A stretch of DNA of 64,000 nucleotides from Nephrotoma appendiculata (GCA_947310385.1 OX371223.1:181525279-181589278), one strand, 5' to 3'. Shown: positions 33,320 through 44,540, numbered from the stretch's first letter. Numbers and translations: made by a program. Notes: generated from the letters alone by a model not told the origin.

Positions 33320-33430
33320 CTCAACTAACGAAGGCGGATGGGGTTGCACATCTTCAATTAATGTTTGGTCATTCTGTATTTCGATGTTTTGATCCAATTG
33401 GTCTAGGTGCGTTAAACTTTTCGATTTTGA
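33320..33430 (-). CDS. Host RhoGEF-like gene, exon D
   Basis: A 111-base exon (37 codons, phase 0 to phase 0) with acceptor TTTCTATTTACAG and donor GTAAGC at 33314-33319. It encodes SKSKSLTHLDQLDQNIEIQN followed by DQTLIEDVQPHPPSLVE, a polar, acidic stretch. It can be joined in frame to the Ser/Thr exon at 32699-33169 or directly to exon A at 9209-9312, placing it N-terminal of the RBD-like fold. Both splice sites are strong for a fly gene. The upstream coding exons, including the start codon, were not found to the right and may lie outside the window. No domain is recognised in this exon by itself. Confidence 0.65.
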
Positions 33431-33434
33431 CTGT

Positions 33435-35736
33435 AAATAGAAAGAAAACGAAATATTATTAGCTATTATTTTCAAATAAAGTAATGAGATTCTCTAACTG
33501 CTTTGTATTCTGTGTCATAAACGATGTTTTCTTCTGTAATAGTACGAGTACATATTCAGATATAGTAAGAATTTTCCATTTCCACTACAGCATTGTTATG
33601 TTTATGTTCATAAGTATGTTACAAACGATGTGATTTTATAGCACTATTTTTTGTAAATAATGATGCCATTAATATAACAGAACACCTGCGCCGCCCTAAT
33701 TTATTCATTCCATACACACAGCCAATTTTTTTTATTTAAAGGTAAAAATTAAAACACAAATGTATTTAACAATAAGCATTATAAATTGGAGATTTAACAT
33801 CATCGGCCACAATTGTTATTTTTATGTAATACATAATTCTAATATTTTTTTATGTACTGTTCGTGTACTCGTATTATACATAAATTGTTATGGATTTATG
33901 TAGCTAAACAGTAAACTTACTGTAGTAAAAATAAATCTTTACACTTTGTTTATATTTATAGTAGTAATAATGCTTAGTGCTAAGCTCAATTAATTATTAA
34001 TTATTTTAATGAGATTATGATTCGTTTGTTTTTTGTTTGTTTGAAAGAGAGCTAATTGTTTGTAAGCCCACATATATAATTAAAAGTTACATAACGATAC
34101 TCAACTGTGCTTTTTAGACTGATTAGATGGAAATCTTTTTAATTCAATAATAGCAAACAATTTATTTTACTTTGTGAAAGCTTATCGTCATGATAACGCA
34201 TTATCGAGTTATCATAAATCGAAAAAGGAACATATTTTAACAAGAGATTTTCAATCTTTTCACATTTACATACATAATCTATAAATATTGATTGAAGATT
34301 TAAATAAAAGCACGAAATTTCTAATTTTGGAAAAATTTCCGTAGAGATTGTTTCTAGTACAAAAAAAATCAGATTCGTTGATCTAAAATGAAATAAAAAT
34401 TCAGAAAAAATTATTTAGGTATGTTTACAATAAAATGCGTTATAAAGCTTAAATGTGATCTTTCTTAAACAGTAATATCAAGTGCAGTTTTGCTAAAACT
34501 CTTTACTCTAAAAACCAAACATACAATTTTTTTAAATATAGGATTGAAATAAATAATGGACTAGTAACAACGGAGTAAATTAACATCATTTACAATTTTG
34601 AGTTAAGCTTTCAATTGACGGGTGTACGTCGCTACGTCACATGTCCCAACTTTGTCCCAAGTTTTTGTAATGAAGAAGTATTGTTTAAATTCTCATTATA
34701 ACGAATTTTAGAATTTAAAAAATTTGTAAATTCAAATTAGATCTACAGGTACAGTGATGAAAAAGTACAATAAATTGCCGTTTTATTTTTCAAGATAGGC
34801 CATGGGATGATATTGTAACTAATTTTAAAGTAAAAAACAAAAAAAATTCTCAAGTAAATTAATATAGAAACAACTGAATTTAACGAATAAGTAAATCTTC
34901 TTTTAGAAGTGAAATTTAAAGGTATTTTTAAAGATATAAAAATATCTCATTTTATGTAATACATTCCGTGCGATTTACGAATATAGATTGAAAGGCTGCA
35001 AGTTAGTGCTAGAGATTAATGTTTAAAAGTATAAATGTTATCGTGACGTATATTGTTATACCCTTGACAGACTAGCGATTATCAAAACGCGTTTAATCAT
35101 TTTTTCGAGTTAATCTCTTAATATGTCAAGTTCGAGATTTGCTTAACGGGTTTTGTTATACGTTTAGTAATTAAATGGGGTTAGTGCACAAATCTCTCAA
35201 TATTTTGACGTTTATCTCATAAAAAGGGGTTTAGCGAGAGTGCCATCTAACAATGAAAGTTGAAATTTATAAATAGCACGATGTCATTTACTGCCGCGAG
35301 ACAATAATAGATACCGCTTACTTTTTTAGTTATTATATAGTTTTCAAACTGGCTTTGAAAGAAAATTATTTTGTCATTCCTATTCTAAACTATTAACAGT
35401 AAAGATTGAAATTAAAAGGTGAAGCAGTGGACGATGTTTATTTTAATATATACCTTTAATATATATATAATATAACCTATAAAATTATTTGGAAAACCCA
35501 CTTACTATTTTGGACCTGATACATATCGCATCAATCAATAATTATTTCACCATCGCTATGCGCCATATAAATACAGATCTTAGCGTGGATTTTGAACTGT
35601 GAAATCCCCGAATCTGTTGGCAAAAATTAAAATTTGTTTGTTTATCTAAACATAAAATCATTTCGAGTGTGCATAAAAGTTAAATTTTTGTGTAGAAATA
35701 AAATGAATCCGACAAAACAACACAGGAGTTTTACAA
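33435..35736. other. Non-coding stretch upstream of exon D
   Basis: No exon, transposase or structured RNA recognised. This should be intron or upstream region of the host gene. AT-rich throughout. Confidence 0.45.
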
Positions 35737-35739
35737 CAG

Positions 35740-36052
35740 TGGCCCTATTCTGTCTTTCCCTGGGAATAGGGAATTGGCAAAAATATTTTCATAGCATTTT
35801 TGTCTAAATTGTATTTTTCTGGCCTACTGAAAGAAAAAGTTTAGTGCAAACATTTTCAAAACAAAGTGAATTGGGAAACTTTTGTTCCACAAAATTTTTA
35901 TTGGGAAAAATATTTTCCCATTTCACTTTGTTTCAAAAATATTAACACCAAACATGTTCCCTCAGTAGGCCAGAAAAATACAATTTAAACAAAAATGCTA
36001 TGAAAATATTTTTCCCAATGCCCTATTCCCAGGGAAAGACAGAATAGGGCCA
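35740..36052. mobile_element. MITE, copy 3 of the TGGCCC family (CAG target duplication)
   Basis: A 313-base, almost perfect hairpin. The ends are TGGCCCTATTCTGTCTTTCC and the inverse, with flanks CAG at 35737-35739 and CAG at 36053-36055. It is very close to copy 1 (11225-11499), with shared subterminal blocks GGGAATTGG and CAAAACAAAGTGAATTGGG. The high arm identity suggests relatively recent activity. It sits just upstream of the Harbinger transposase relic. Confidence 0.85.
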
Positions 36053-36189
36053 CAGGAGAGTTAAATAATCATGGTGAACATTTAAAAATGTCGGCAAAAG
36101 AGTCAGAAGAATTGGCCATTTTTCATTTCGAAAGTAACCAAAAGTTGGCACATTTTAAATTGAAAACAAAGTATTGATCGAATTGTGGA

Positions 36190-37290
36190 GTTTGGTAAGT
36201 AATGGTAAATAAAAATATAATTAAATAATGTTATAAAAATTATGTTTTCCGTAGATAAGAGAAGACCTGTTCTGGGAAGTTGAAGTACCATCATACCCAG
36301 ACAATAAATTTAACGAGAACTTCCGAATGCCTAGACAAACTTTTCGTGATCTAGTTAGATCCGTCGACTTTTTGGAAAAAACGATACTTCTTTCCGAAAA
36401 AGTATATCAGTCGACAAACGTGTGGCGGTATCTATATATTTCCTAGCGTAATCCGCGTAGCGTCGTGCAATAGGAAATTTATTAGAGATAGAGAGTTCGT
36501 GAACTTGTGTTGGAATTTTGTGAAGACTGGAATTTTGTACAAAGCCCACATCTGATAATTTTAATTTTAATCCACCAACTGATGGCTCAATGAAAGAATT
36601 AACAGAGAGGTGGTAGCAAAGAAGGGGGTTTTCCACAAGTTTATGGATACTTTCCATAGAACATATTGAATTTTTATTTGTATAATAATTTATTTTAGAT
36701 GGTTGTCACATAGAAGTTAGCCATCTAAAGAAAAGGCAACCGAATATTACAATTACAAGGGTTGGCACTCAATTGTTTTGTTGGCAGCGGTTGACTATAG
36801 GTAGTTAAAAGCAAAAAAACAAAACAAATCATGTTAATTTCCCAACACGAACACTATCAATATAATGAATTGCGTACTCTATCTAGGTACCAATACCAGT
36901 TTACCTGCTTGGAGTCTCGGCATTTTGACACAGTAAATACTTTGTTTAAGCCCTTTCCTGACAATAATTTGACGTCGGAAAATAAACACAGCATATAGTT
37001 AAAATGCTATCAAGATCAAGATGTGTGGTGGAAAACGCATTTGGCCAAGTGAAGGCACGCTTTAGAAAAATTGGCCGTATAATAGAAATGATACCCGAAA
37101 ATTTATTGTTAGTCATCAAAGCTTGCTGCATTATGCACACTATTTTAAACCACCGAAATGAATCTCTGCCTTGCGACAATGAGGAATACGACAATTCAAC
37201 AAGAATTCTACCAAGTACGACAACAATAAAAGGCGATGATAATTTAAGTGGAATCAGAATCAAAAACCCTCTCGAAATATTTAAGTACAG
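36190..37290 (+). pseudogene. Harbinger transposase relic
   Basis: After a likely intron (acceptor TTTTCCGTAG near 36255) the plus strand reads IREDLFWEVEVPSYPDNKFN, then ENFRMPRQTFRDLVRSVDFL. This is the characteristic N-terminal pattern N-F-R-M-[SP]-[RK]-x-[TA]-F. The middle is riddled with stops; YNYKGWHSIVLLAAVD traces near 36745-36800 carry the second acidic position. A second intron-like gap ends near 36830. The C-terminal part is clean: KPFPDNNLTSENKH, then LSRSRCVVENAFGQVKARFR (37004-37065), with the third catalytic residue in V-E-N-A-F-G, and IKACCIMHTILNHRNE. DDE nuclease for cut-and-paste transposition. The first Asp region (G-x-I-D-G) is not visible. Dead copy. Minus-strand frames over it are shadows. 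Confidence 0.8.
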
Positions 37291-37559
37291 GTTACTTTAC
37301 ATTCATTTCAAAAATACCATATTTATTTCAATTGCAAATCATTTCACTAACATAAATAAAATATAAATAAATAAAAAAGCCAAATCTTAAACGAAAAATA
37401 AATAAAAATACTGAGAATCATTAATCATTACATAGAATCATTGTACACATAGAATCAATTCTGATTATTAGTATTTTCATTATTACCCGTATTAATAATG
37501 TTATCGTTATTATTCCCGTTGTTCGATGATAAAAATTTAAACTACAATACATATTTTAA

Positions 37560-38290
37560 ATTTGAACGGATTCCTTCATTATTTGCAATTGCTCTGTTTG
37601 ATACACTTGAGCTTGACTGCAATAATTTTCGAAGCAATCATTACCACGAGATATTTGTTTTAACAGCTCCTCATGTATTATTGCCACCTTTTTATTTCGT
37701 AGTGATGCCGTTCCTATGGATGTGGACGGAGAATACGAAGGTGACGTATCAATGGATGTTCATGAGGGCTCTCCAGGATTATCCAGCGTTGAAGTATAAT
37801 CGTCTAATAGAAAACCATAAATAACATCAAAATTGCAACTTGTTACAACATTGACAATGACAAAATTATAACTTTTAGAATTATAAACTTATATAACAAA
37901 ATATATGGTTTTAAAATTACAACTACTTTTAATTATATATAATTAATACCTATTATTATGGTTTCTTCTATCAGAGTATAATCGATGGCATATTACCGAT
38001 AATTTCGGCCACTACTTCGAAATACTTCCACTTCGATGGTGATCCACCACTATTGCCCGTTAATGTTTTCTTCATTCTAAAACAAAAACATTAAACAACT
38101 GTTTATAAATAAATGAGGCGAACGATAAACAATAAGTAGTATAATTATATATATGAACCTGAATTTTGTGGTAAGATTTTTAATTTAATTTCCACGGCAC
38201 TTTTAATAATGTAATGTTCTTTCATGGAATTTGCCATAGCCTCATATACCGATGAATTCCGGTTCGTTTTCCTCAAATCCTCGACATACT
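37560..38290 (-). pseudogene. Myb/SANT-like accessory gene of Harbinger copy 1
   Basis: Minus-strand pieces in order: YVEDLRKTNRNSSVYEAMAN, then SMKEHYIIKSAVEIKLKI (about 38160-38290), the Myb/SANT-like helices. After an intron ending TTTTGTTTTAG comes TGNSGGSPSKWKYFEVVAEI, then IGNMPS (about 37990-38075). The G-G-[SP]-P-S-x-W-x-Y-F motif is typical of insect Harbinger Myb-like proteins. A further block (DYTSTLDNPGEPS, SLRNKKVAIIHEELLKQISR, about 37640-37810) is the C-terminal coiled region. These proteins bind the element ends and carry the transposase to DNA. Frameshifts, one stop and the loss of the extreme N-terminus show decay. Confidence 0.7.
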
Positions 38291-38302
38291 GCTTTCAGGA
38301 CG

Positions 38303-38435
38303 TGTATTATTGAAATCGATGGATATTTCCGTCGGCGGATTATAATTCGCATTAAAATTCATTATATTTTTCGAATTTTTCGCCGGCTACTTCAATGGTT
38401 TTTCAAATTTGCTTGCAAGTCTTCTATTATGGCCT
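38303..38435. repeat. Partial copy of the 30085-30520 foldback
   Basis: GAAATCGATGGATATTTCCG, then CGGATTATAATTCGCATTAA and TTCGAATTTTTCGCCGGCTA, match 30095-30180 with few differences. Only one arm is present. It abuts the truncated N-terminus of the Myb-like gene, so it probably arrived by insertion or rearrangement there. Confidence 0.75.
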
Positions 38436-38612
38436 ACACAGGATACAAAATGTATTATTTAGAGATTCGGCCAATTCTAGTTTTTCGGTTAGTACGTTTT
38501 TGTTAAATTGAATAGTCTATTTTGTAATGGTTTCAGTTTTATACATCGATTTTAACGTTCTCCATAGTTCTTGGAAATAGACTGTCAACCTTCCTTAAAA
38601 ATTGTTTATAAA

Positions 38613-39359
38613 GGGTGTTCCATCTAATAGTTCTTTTTATTAAAAAACATATGATGTATTTTGGGAATTCCAATTATTTATTCATTTGTGTATGAAATAC
38701 AACATCTTTTATGTGATCATCACGGATTCTGTTACAGGCCTACATCCCAACATCAAAAGTTTTAATGACTTTTCCAATAAAAGCAACTCAATGACCTCTA
38801 TTTCAGCTCACATTTTGTTCTTAAGATCTTGAATTGTTTGTGGATCATTTCTATACACTTTACTTTTCAAAAAATTTCAAAGAAAATCATAGTAATCTTG
38901 GTGGCCAATTGGCTTCAGAATACTTAAAATTATGTGATCTACCAACTCGATGGTCAGCTGGTTTCAATTGTTGAGTTATTTGACTTGTGTTAGAATGCAG
39001 GTATATATCGACGTGTAAAATTCGATGTAAAGTGATTAACGGCACGTTTGAGTGATTGACGCCTCAAAGAGATGCTTGGCTCTTCACGAACATTTTCACT
39101 TACAGTTCTGTTACGGTTTCACGAGTACGAACTGGACGATGGTGTTTATATCCTCTACGACCTGTAACTGATCCGTTTTCTTCAAAACGTTCCACAACTT
39201 TGCAAGGTCCGGCTCTAACCAAAACGCGTTGTTGTGTTATAAACGAGCACATGACTAAAAATGGTGCCGTTTTGACTTTTCATTAGTCAAACAATTTTCG
39301 GGTTGCCACAGCACAATAAATATATTTTTGAGCATAGTAAACCAACAGATGGAACATCC
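38613..39359 (-). mobile_element. Internally deleted Tc1/mariner element
   Basis: The inverted ends are GGGTGTTCCATCTAATAG (38613) and the inverse of GGATGTTCCATCTGTTGG (39359). Between them lies a minus-strand transposase missing its middle. It belongs to the same broad insect family as the copy at 26138-26914 but is a different lineage. Confidence 0.8.
38690..39300 (-). pseudogene. Tc1/mariner transposase relic
   Basis: The N-terminal part (minus strand, about 39000-39240) reads LVRAGPCKVVERFEENGSVT, then GRRGYKHHRPVRTRETVTEN and REEPSISLRRQSLKRA. These are the recognition helix, the G-R-P-like hook and the second HTH. The C-terminal part (about 38690-38950) has SEANWPPRLL, where S-C-D-L is lost, then AFIGKVIKTFDVGM and ACNRIRDDHIKDVVFHT. 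The catalytic middle is deleted and several stops are present. Dead. The 76-codon plus frame at 39056-39286 is its antisense shadow. Confidence 0.75.
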
Positions 39360-39364
39360 TTTAT

Positions 39365-39845
39365 TATTAAATATAAACATCTATCCAACATTTTATATTT
39401 ATGTATAAATATTTATATATTAAAATAAATTAAACAAAATTTAAAAATTAGTTGAATTTAACATTCTAAATAATGAAAATAGCCATACTGACCAATCACA
39501 TTTTGCCGTTAGAATTAAGAGGATATAAACTGGGTGCAGAAAATATTTGCTCAAACCATTTATCAATTCTTTTTTTGTTAACCTGCTTTTGCAAAACAAA
39601 AAATTTATAGCAAATTCTTTTACGTTTTTGATGTATGTAAATCAAATTTCCGATAGTTAAAAAGAATACGAAAAAATTTGATGTGTTTTTATCGTAGTGC
39701 GCCTAAGCCCGAAAGGGATGCCGAAAACAATAACAAACCATTTTGAAAAAATTTCAAATGGCGCGTTTGACGTATTTGACAATATTTACAATTATATGTA
39801 TATGTATGTAGTAGTTAAATTGAAAGAAAAAATCTACATTTCCAT
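39365..39845. other. No gene seen
   Basis: AT-rich stretch between the Tc1 element and the palindrome pair. Confidence 0.5.
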
Positions 39846-39847
39846 TT

Positions 39848-39937
39848 TTTGATGTACATCAAATTATTTTGGTGTTTTTTGTGCTAAAAGAACGCGGAAA
39901 TGTGATTTACATCAAAAAAATTTGATGTACATCAAAA
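39848..39937. repeat. Pair of TTTGATGTACATCAAA palindromes
   Basis: The 16-base palindrome TTTGATGTACATCAAA occurs twice (about 39849-39864 and 39920-39935), 71 bases apart. Related half-sites (GATTTACATCAAA near 39903, TTTGATGTATGTAAATC near 39630) lie around it. It looks like the core of a small palindromic MITE of about 350 bases. No coding. Confidence 0.55.
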
Positions 39938-40068
39938 TTTTTTGCCGGTTTTTCGCAAAAAGAAAACGCCATTATTTTGTATGTAGTAACATTAAATGTA
40001 ATTCGATTGTTCTCGAAAAAAAAATTTCCTTTGTTTTTGTCAAACTCGGGGGATCATCAATAGAGTAA

Positions 40069-40354
40069 AGCCGCAGCCACACGAATGAAAATTATCGACC
40101 AACGTTGGTGTGTTATATGTTTCGCAAATATTGGTAAAATTTCACAATTGACAAACTCTACTGTCTACACGATCTGTAGTATTTGTTTTTTTCTTTGATT
40201 TTTTTTGAAAAACCGCCTATCGAGCGAATGTTGGACCAATATTAGACAAATGTAACCTTGATTTGAATTTGTCATTTGTTTTGTGGCTACACGATTTGTT
40301 ATTTGGACAAATACGCCAATGTTGGTGTGTATTTGCATTCGTGTGGCTACGGCA
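40069..40354. mobile_element. 286-bp MITE with TAA duplication
   Basis: The ends are GCCGCAGCCACACGAATG and the inverse of GCCGTAGCCACACGAATG, followed on both sides by CAACRTTGG blocks. TAA lies just outside both ends (40066-40068 and 40355-40357), the target type used by PIF/Harbinger. Several TTGGACAAAT-like motifs are repeated inside. No coding. Confidence 0.7.
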
Positions 40355-40359
40355 TAAGT

Positions 40360-40500
40360 ATACAGAAAACAGTGTTTTCTAAATTTTTGTTAATTTTGAT
40401 ATCGAATAATTTATTTTTAAATATACTCTGACTATAGGTAAGTACTGTAGTATAATTAGTTAATGTGGTAAATTAATCAAATTTGTATCACTTAAAGTTC
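40360..40500. other. No feature seen
   Basis: Short AT-rich gap before the Tc1-like relic. Confidence 0.4.
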
Positions 40501-40529
40501 TTCATTGTATAGAAGTATAACCTGTTTTC

Positions 40530-41300
40530 TTATAAAAATAAGGAAAACACGTGAATTAACAATTGCAGAACGTGCAGAAGTTATTATATTACATAAAGAA
40601 GGATATGTAACTAGAGAAATTTCGAATAAACTTGAAATTCTACAAACAACAGTGTCATATACTATACGCCGGTTTCGTACCACTGGTAGTGTGGAGTCTA
40701 AGTATCGAATAGGGCGACCTAGATCCATAAGAAACAAGGATGACATATTCAAACACTAAGCAAACGGAATAGACGTGTAAATAAATGTCTTCCAAAACCA
40801 ATTAATAAAACCACCGTAAGAGATCGAATGAAACAAGCTGGCCCTCGAAGGTGCGTGGTGGTCAGAAAACCATTGCTTAGAAAAGGAAAGGACAAGTAAA
40901 AAGACACTCTGATCTGATAAATCAAAATCAATGGATGATTGTTTGACAGCATCTGTGAAACATGGGGAAGATTTGGTAATAGTGTGGCAGTGTTTTGGTG
41001 CCAATTAAGTTGGTGATTTGATTCAAATTAATCGAAAAACGGACAAATTTCAAAATAAAGAAATTTTGCAAAATCATGCAATTCCATCCGGCATACGACT
41101 CATCGATCGTGGGTTCATTTGCCAACAAGATAATGATTCCAAACACACTTCCACGCTTTATATGAGATTTTAGATGAACAGCACAGGCGAAGAAAGCTTA
41201 ATTTAATGAAATGGTCATCACAATCTCCGGACTTTAATCTAAACGAGTTGTTGCCGAGCAACGTTCAATTTTTGTCCTACGATAAAATATATGGCTGACC
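40530..41300 (+). pseudogene. Tc1-like transposase relic with three domains traceable
   Basis: The plus strand starts RKTRELTIAERAEVIILHKE, then GYVTREISNKLEI and TTVSYTIRRFRTTGSV, the paired-like HTH. RIGRPRSIRNKDDI is the AT-hook-like hinge. After a frameshift comes NKTTVRDRMKQAG (second HTH). A deletion follows. Then SVKHGEDLVIVWQCFGAN (about 40948-41005), NHAIPSGIRLIDRGFICQQD and NDSKHT (about 41070-41140), which hold the second catalytic Asp in Q-Q-D-N-D-x-K-H-T. Last are the remains of W-x-x-Q-S-P-D-x-N-x-[IN]-E-L-L at 41210-41250. This is an insect Tc1-family transposase, decayed. The first Asp region is lost in the deletion. The several minus-strand frames at 40492-41146 are shadows. 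Confidence 0.85.
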
Positions 41301-41368
41301 TTCAACCAATCAGAGCGATTATTATTTATGTCTGTCAGATGCAACTTGTACATGAATCATCCTCTTAA

Positions 41369-41661
41369 AGGTGGATTTGCATATTCGATGGTTTTTCGGC
41401 GAGGCTGCTTGCCGCAGGAAATTCGGCAAACGCTGGACGATTTTTTCACACTTACATATAAACAATATTTTGACACATACTTTAAAAAAACAGATGGTGT
41501 TAAAAGAATATATTCTATGTCGCTGTGTCGTCGCGCCGAAAAGATAAATTTTGTTCATGTCTTCGCAGTGCCGAAAATTCGGTGAAGAAGTCATTTGTGA
41601 TTGGTTGAATGTGTTACGTGATGTTTGGAGCAGAAAAATCGTTGAATATGTAAATCCACCT
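41369..41661. mobile_element. 293-bp MITE with TAA duplication
   Basis: The ends AGGTGGATTTGCATATTC and the inverse of AGGTGGATTTACATATTC are flanked by TAA at 41366-41368 and 41662-41664. The interior is unusually GC-rich for this window (CGGCGAGGCTGCTTGCCGCA near 41399, CGCTGTGTCGTCGCGCC near 41521). The open frames on both strands at 41322-41594 run through the terminal repeats, so they are not genes. It lies directly after the Tc1 relic. Confidence 0.75.
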
Positions 41662-41669
41662 TAAAAGCC

Positions 41670-44540
41670 TGAATCATATCAAATTAGATTTTCGGATTAC
41701 TTTGATAGTCACGGTGAGTAATCAGGCGATAGTGTACATTTGTATATGAAAATCTGTCAAAAAATCTCAACAATATTTAAAATTATTGAGGTCCAATACG
41801 TTATTTTTGAATAATATAAACCTTTTAATGTAGCCACATAATCGTTCCGCCTTAACACACCCCACCCGCACACCATATCCTCTTGTGACCAGCTTGGAAA
41901 AACTCTTATCTTTCACAAGCAGTTTACTACTAAATACTGCTAAATCTAAAAATTGTTTACATTACGAGAAGACCCACATACTTTGTCCAGATCTGTCAAA
42001 ATACCAACTTTAGCTTTTCCCACTATACTAAATAACTTTACGAACATCAAAGTAAAAATTAAATCAGTTACAATTAATTGTTTGGCCTTTACTCGTGTGA
42101 ATCATCCTTTTATTTTTATTTTCGTTGATAAATTTAATAATTCCACCACGCCAGTACAACCTAAGTAAAATAAGGGTGAACGTTTTTATGCACTTAAAAT
42201 TATGTTATGGCCGTATAATAGCCCGTAAGCCTTTAGGCATTATTCTTACTTAACGTTATTGTTTTCGTATTGAATTACATACAAATTTTTTTAATATTAA
42301 GGAACATTATGTCTCTTTTCGCAGCGGTAATAAACGGAGAGGTACACAGGACAGCATAATTAAACTGACTTCCATCTTTCAAAGAATCGCAATAAAGACA
42401 CAACGTACAAAAATGTTTATTGTATTTTGTACAAGATGTTGAATAAGATGTGTATGTGTGTGTGGCGTTTTAATTTAATTGCCGGGAAATTCTATAGAGA
42501 CAATTAGAAGTACATTTAGTACATTTTAACATAACAATAAATAATTTTGATTAAAAATTAAAAATGAGGAAAGAGCAAACAGTTTATTGTGTTTGTACTT
42601 CGTCTTGTATTTGCTGTAACGATTATTTAGAAAAATACTAATAACATTGTTGTTCTTATTTAAATGGACAGATTTTTTTTGGTGTGTGCTTTCTTTATAA
42701 TTTTGTTATTGTTCTTGTGCATATTGTTTTGTTATGTATAATAATTACGTTCATTATAAGATAAACAAGGTAGCTCTGAAGCGGATAAAATGCCGGAAAT
42801 TTTGTATTATTAAAATGTAATTTTCTGATACGTGGAACAATGGAAGATGGACATTTCTGTATTTTGTTGAGTAAAAAATTAAAATGACGTTTACGTTCCT
42901 GCTATCAATTCCAGGAAAGGTTTTGGCTGGGTTTCCCACAAAATAATTATATGGGTTTACTCATCTATCCTAATACCTAAGTGACCGAAATTAAAAAATC
43001 AGATGAATTACCAAATGAACCTCATATTCATCAAGAACAAGACTTTTATTACGATTCCTTTGGGTCACCAAATATTTTGTTTTCCGAATAATGTTTTACT
43101 AAAGCACAAATTCACATTTTACTTGATTTGCGACATTTTTCTCCCTTCGACCATTTCTAGTTTTATGGGTTGTAAATTATTTAAGTGTGTCGTCCTAAAA
43201 ACAACTTTGAACGTATGGTTTGCTCAGTAAGCGAAACTACATACAACTTTAATAGCTGGTAGCTAACAAATTTATAAATTATAATAAAAATACCGGAGTG
43301 GAAGAGATTGTTTGGGTAAAGGGCCAACCATAAAAAAATTATGAAATTAAAAAAAAATTAAAAATTTTACGACACTAATTTCTAATGACATTCCAGTCAT
43401 ACTAGTCGTAACGAGTATGCATGTAAATATTGTTAAATATTGAATGATAGCTATTTGTTTTTTAGATAGCACGACACATATTTTAATTTTTTTTAAGTTT
43501 GAACGCAAAATTTCGCTCCAATAATTTTTATTAAGTGACAATTCATATTTAACGAAGTTTCGTTAAATTTTTTAATTTAAATTAATTTTTCCATGGGCGA
43601 AATCACAGAAACAGCATTTATCGCAAACATAATTTTTTTTAAAGTTACGTTTATAATTTTTTTTAATTTTTCTATGGTTACCCCTTAAGGTGAGTGTCGA
43701 AATTTTAAAATAAAACGGTGGGAAAAGATAAGGCGCCGTTGTCGGATTTAAAAGATGTAATAGAAATAATTTATAACAAAAATAAAATTTGCTAAAAAAA
43801 GTAGATAAATTAAATTAAAGGAAATTAAAATTATAATAATATTAAAATATAACAAACTATAAAAAAAGGTTATAAAAAAGCTGGAATATGTGTTATGTGT
43901 GTTAGAAAGCTCGATAAGTTTTGAACAATAATTAATATTTTTTATCGGCATGCTACCAGTACCACGATTTTTTAGTTCAAACTAATAAAACTATTATTGA
44001 ATTAGAGTATATTAATTAAATCGTAGATTTTAAATGACAATTAAACAATTTTTTTTATTTTTGTGATTACTTTTAAAGTATTCGAGTGCCAAACTATAAA
44101 CGGCAAAAATGACATGTGGTACAGCATTCCTTTCAATTTTAAATGCTCACTGAAAATTATAAGAAATAAAAATGCAAGAAACAAAATAATAATTTAATAA
44201 TATTCAAGGAATAATTGGGGCGATATCCCAAACCAATAGCATGCGGTAATAAGCAAATTGTAAGAATTGCAAACAAAATTAATACTAATAGCAATATGTA
44301 GAAATCAATAATTTATTAACTTAATAAAATATAATAGGTCTGTACTACAAATAATAGAACATAAATACATTTAATTTTTACGGCTAAAGGCGGAAATAAC
44401 TATAATTAATCGACCATTTTCTGAGCAACTTCAATCTCGGTTTGTAATCTGCAAAGGCGCTCACCATTGTTTATTTAGCTGTAAGTTTATTTTAAGATTA
44501 AGTAAATTTAATTTGTATTAAATAAGTTAGCTATGCTCAT
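41670..44540. other. Gene-free AT-rich stretch
   Basis: About 2.9 kb without transposase, exon or RNA signals that I could recognise. Chance frames only (41953-42168, 43003-43230 and others). Short TG microsatellite near 42450. Confidence 0.45.

Larger units (their letters stand above)
36100..38300. mobile_element. Harbinger copy 1 (transposase plus Myb-like gene)
   Basis: A PIF/Harbinger unit with a transposase relic on the plus strand (about 36190-37290) and a Myb/SANT-like accessory gene on the minus strand (about 37560-38290), converging. The Myb-like gene is cut off near 38290 by a foldback fragment. Terminal inverted repeats were not found, so the outer limits are approximate. Confidence 0.7.

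Noticed and set aside
36355..36657. 100-codon minus frame
   Set aside because: Antisense shadow of the Harbinger copy 1 transposase relic on the plus strand.
36946..37263. 105-codon minus frame
   Set aside because: Antisense of the V-E-N-A-F-G part of the same transposase.
41322..41594. Overlapping 85-90 codon frames on both strands
   Set aside because: They run through the terminal repeat of a MITE and show no domain.
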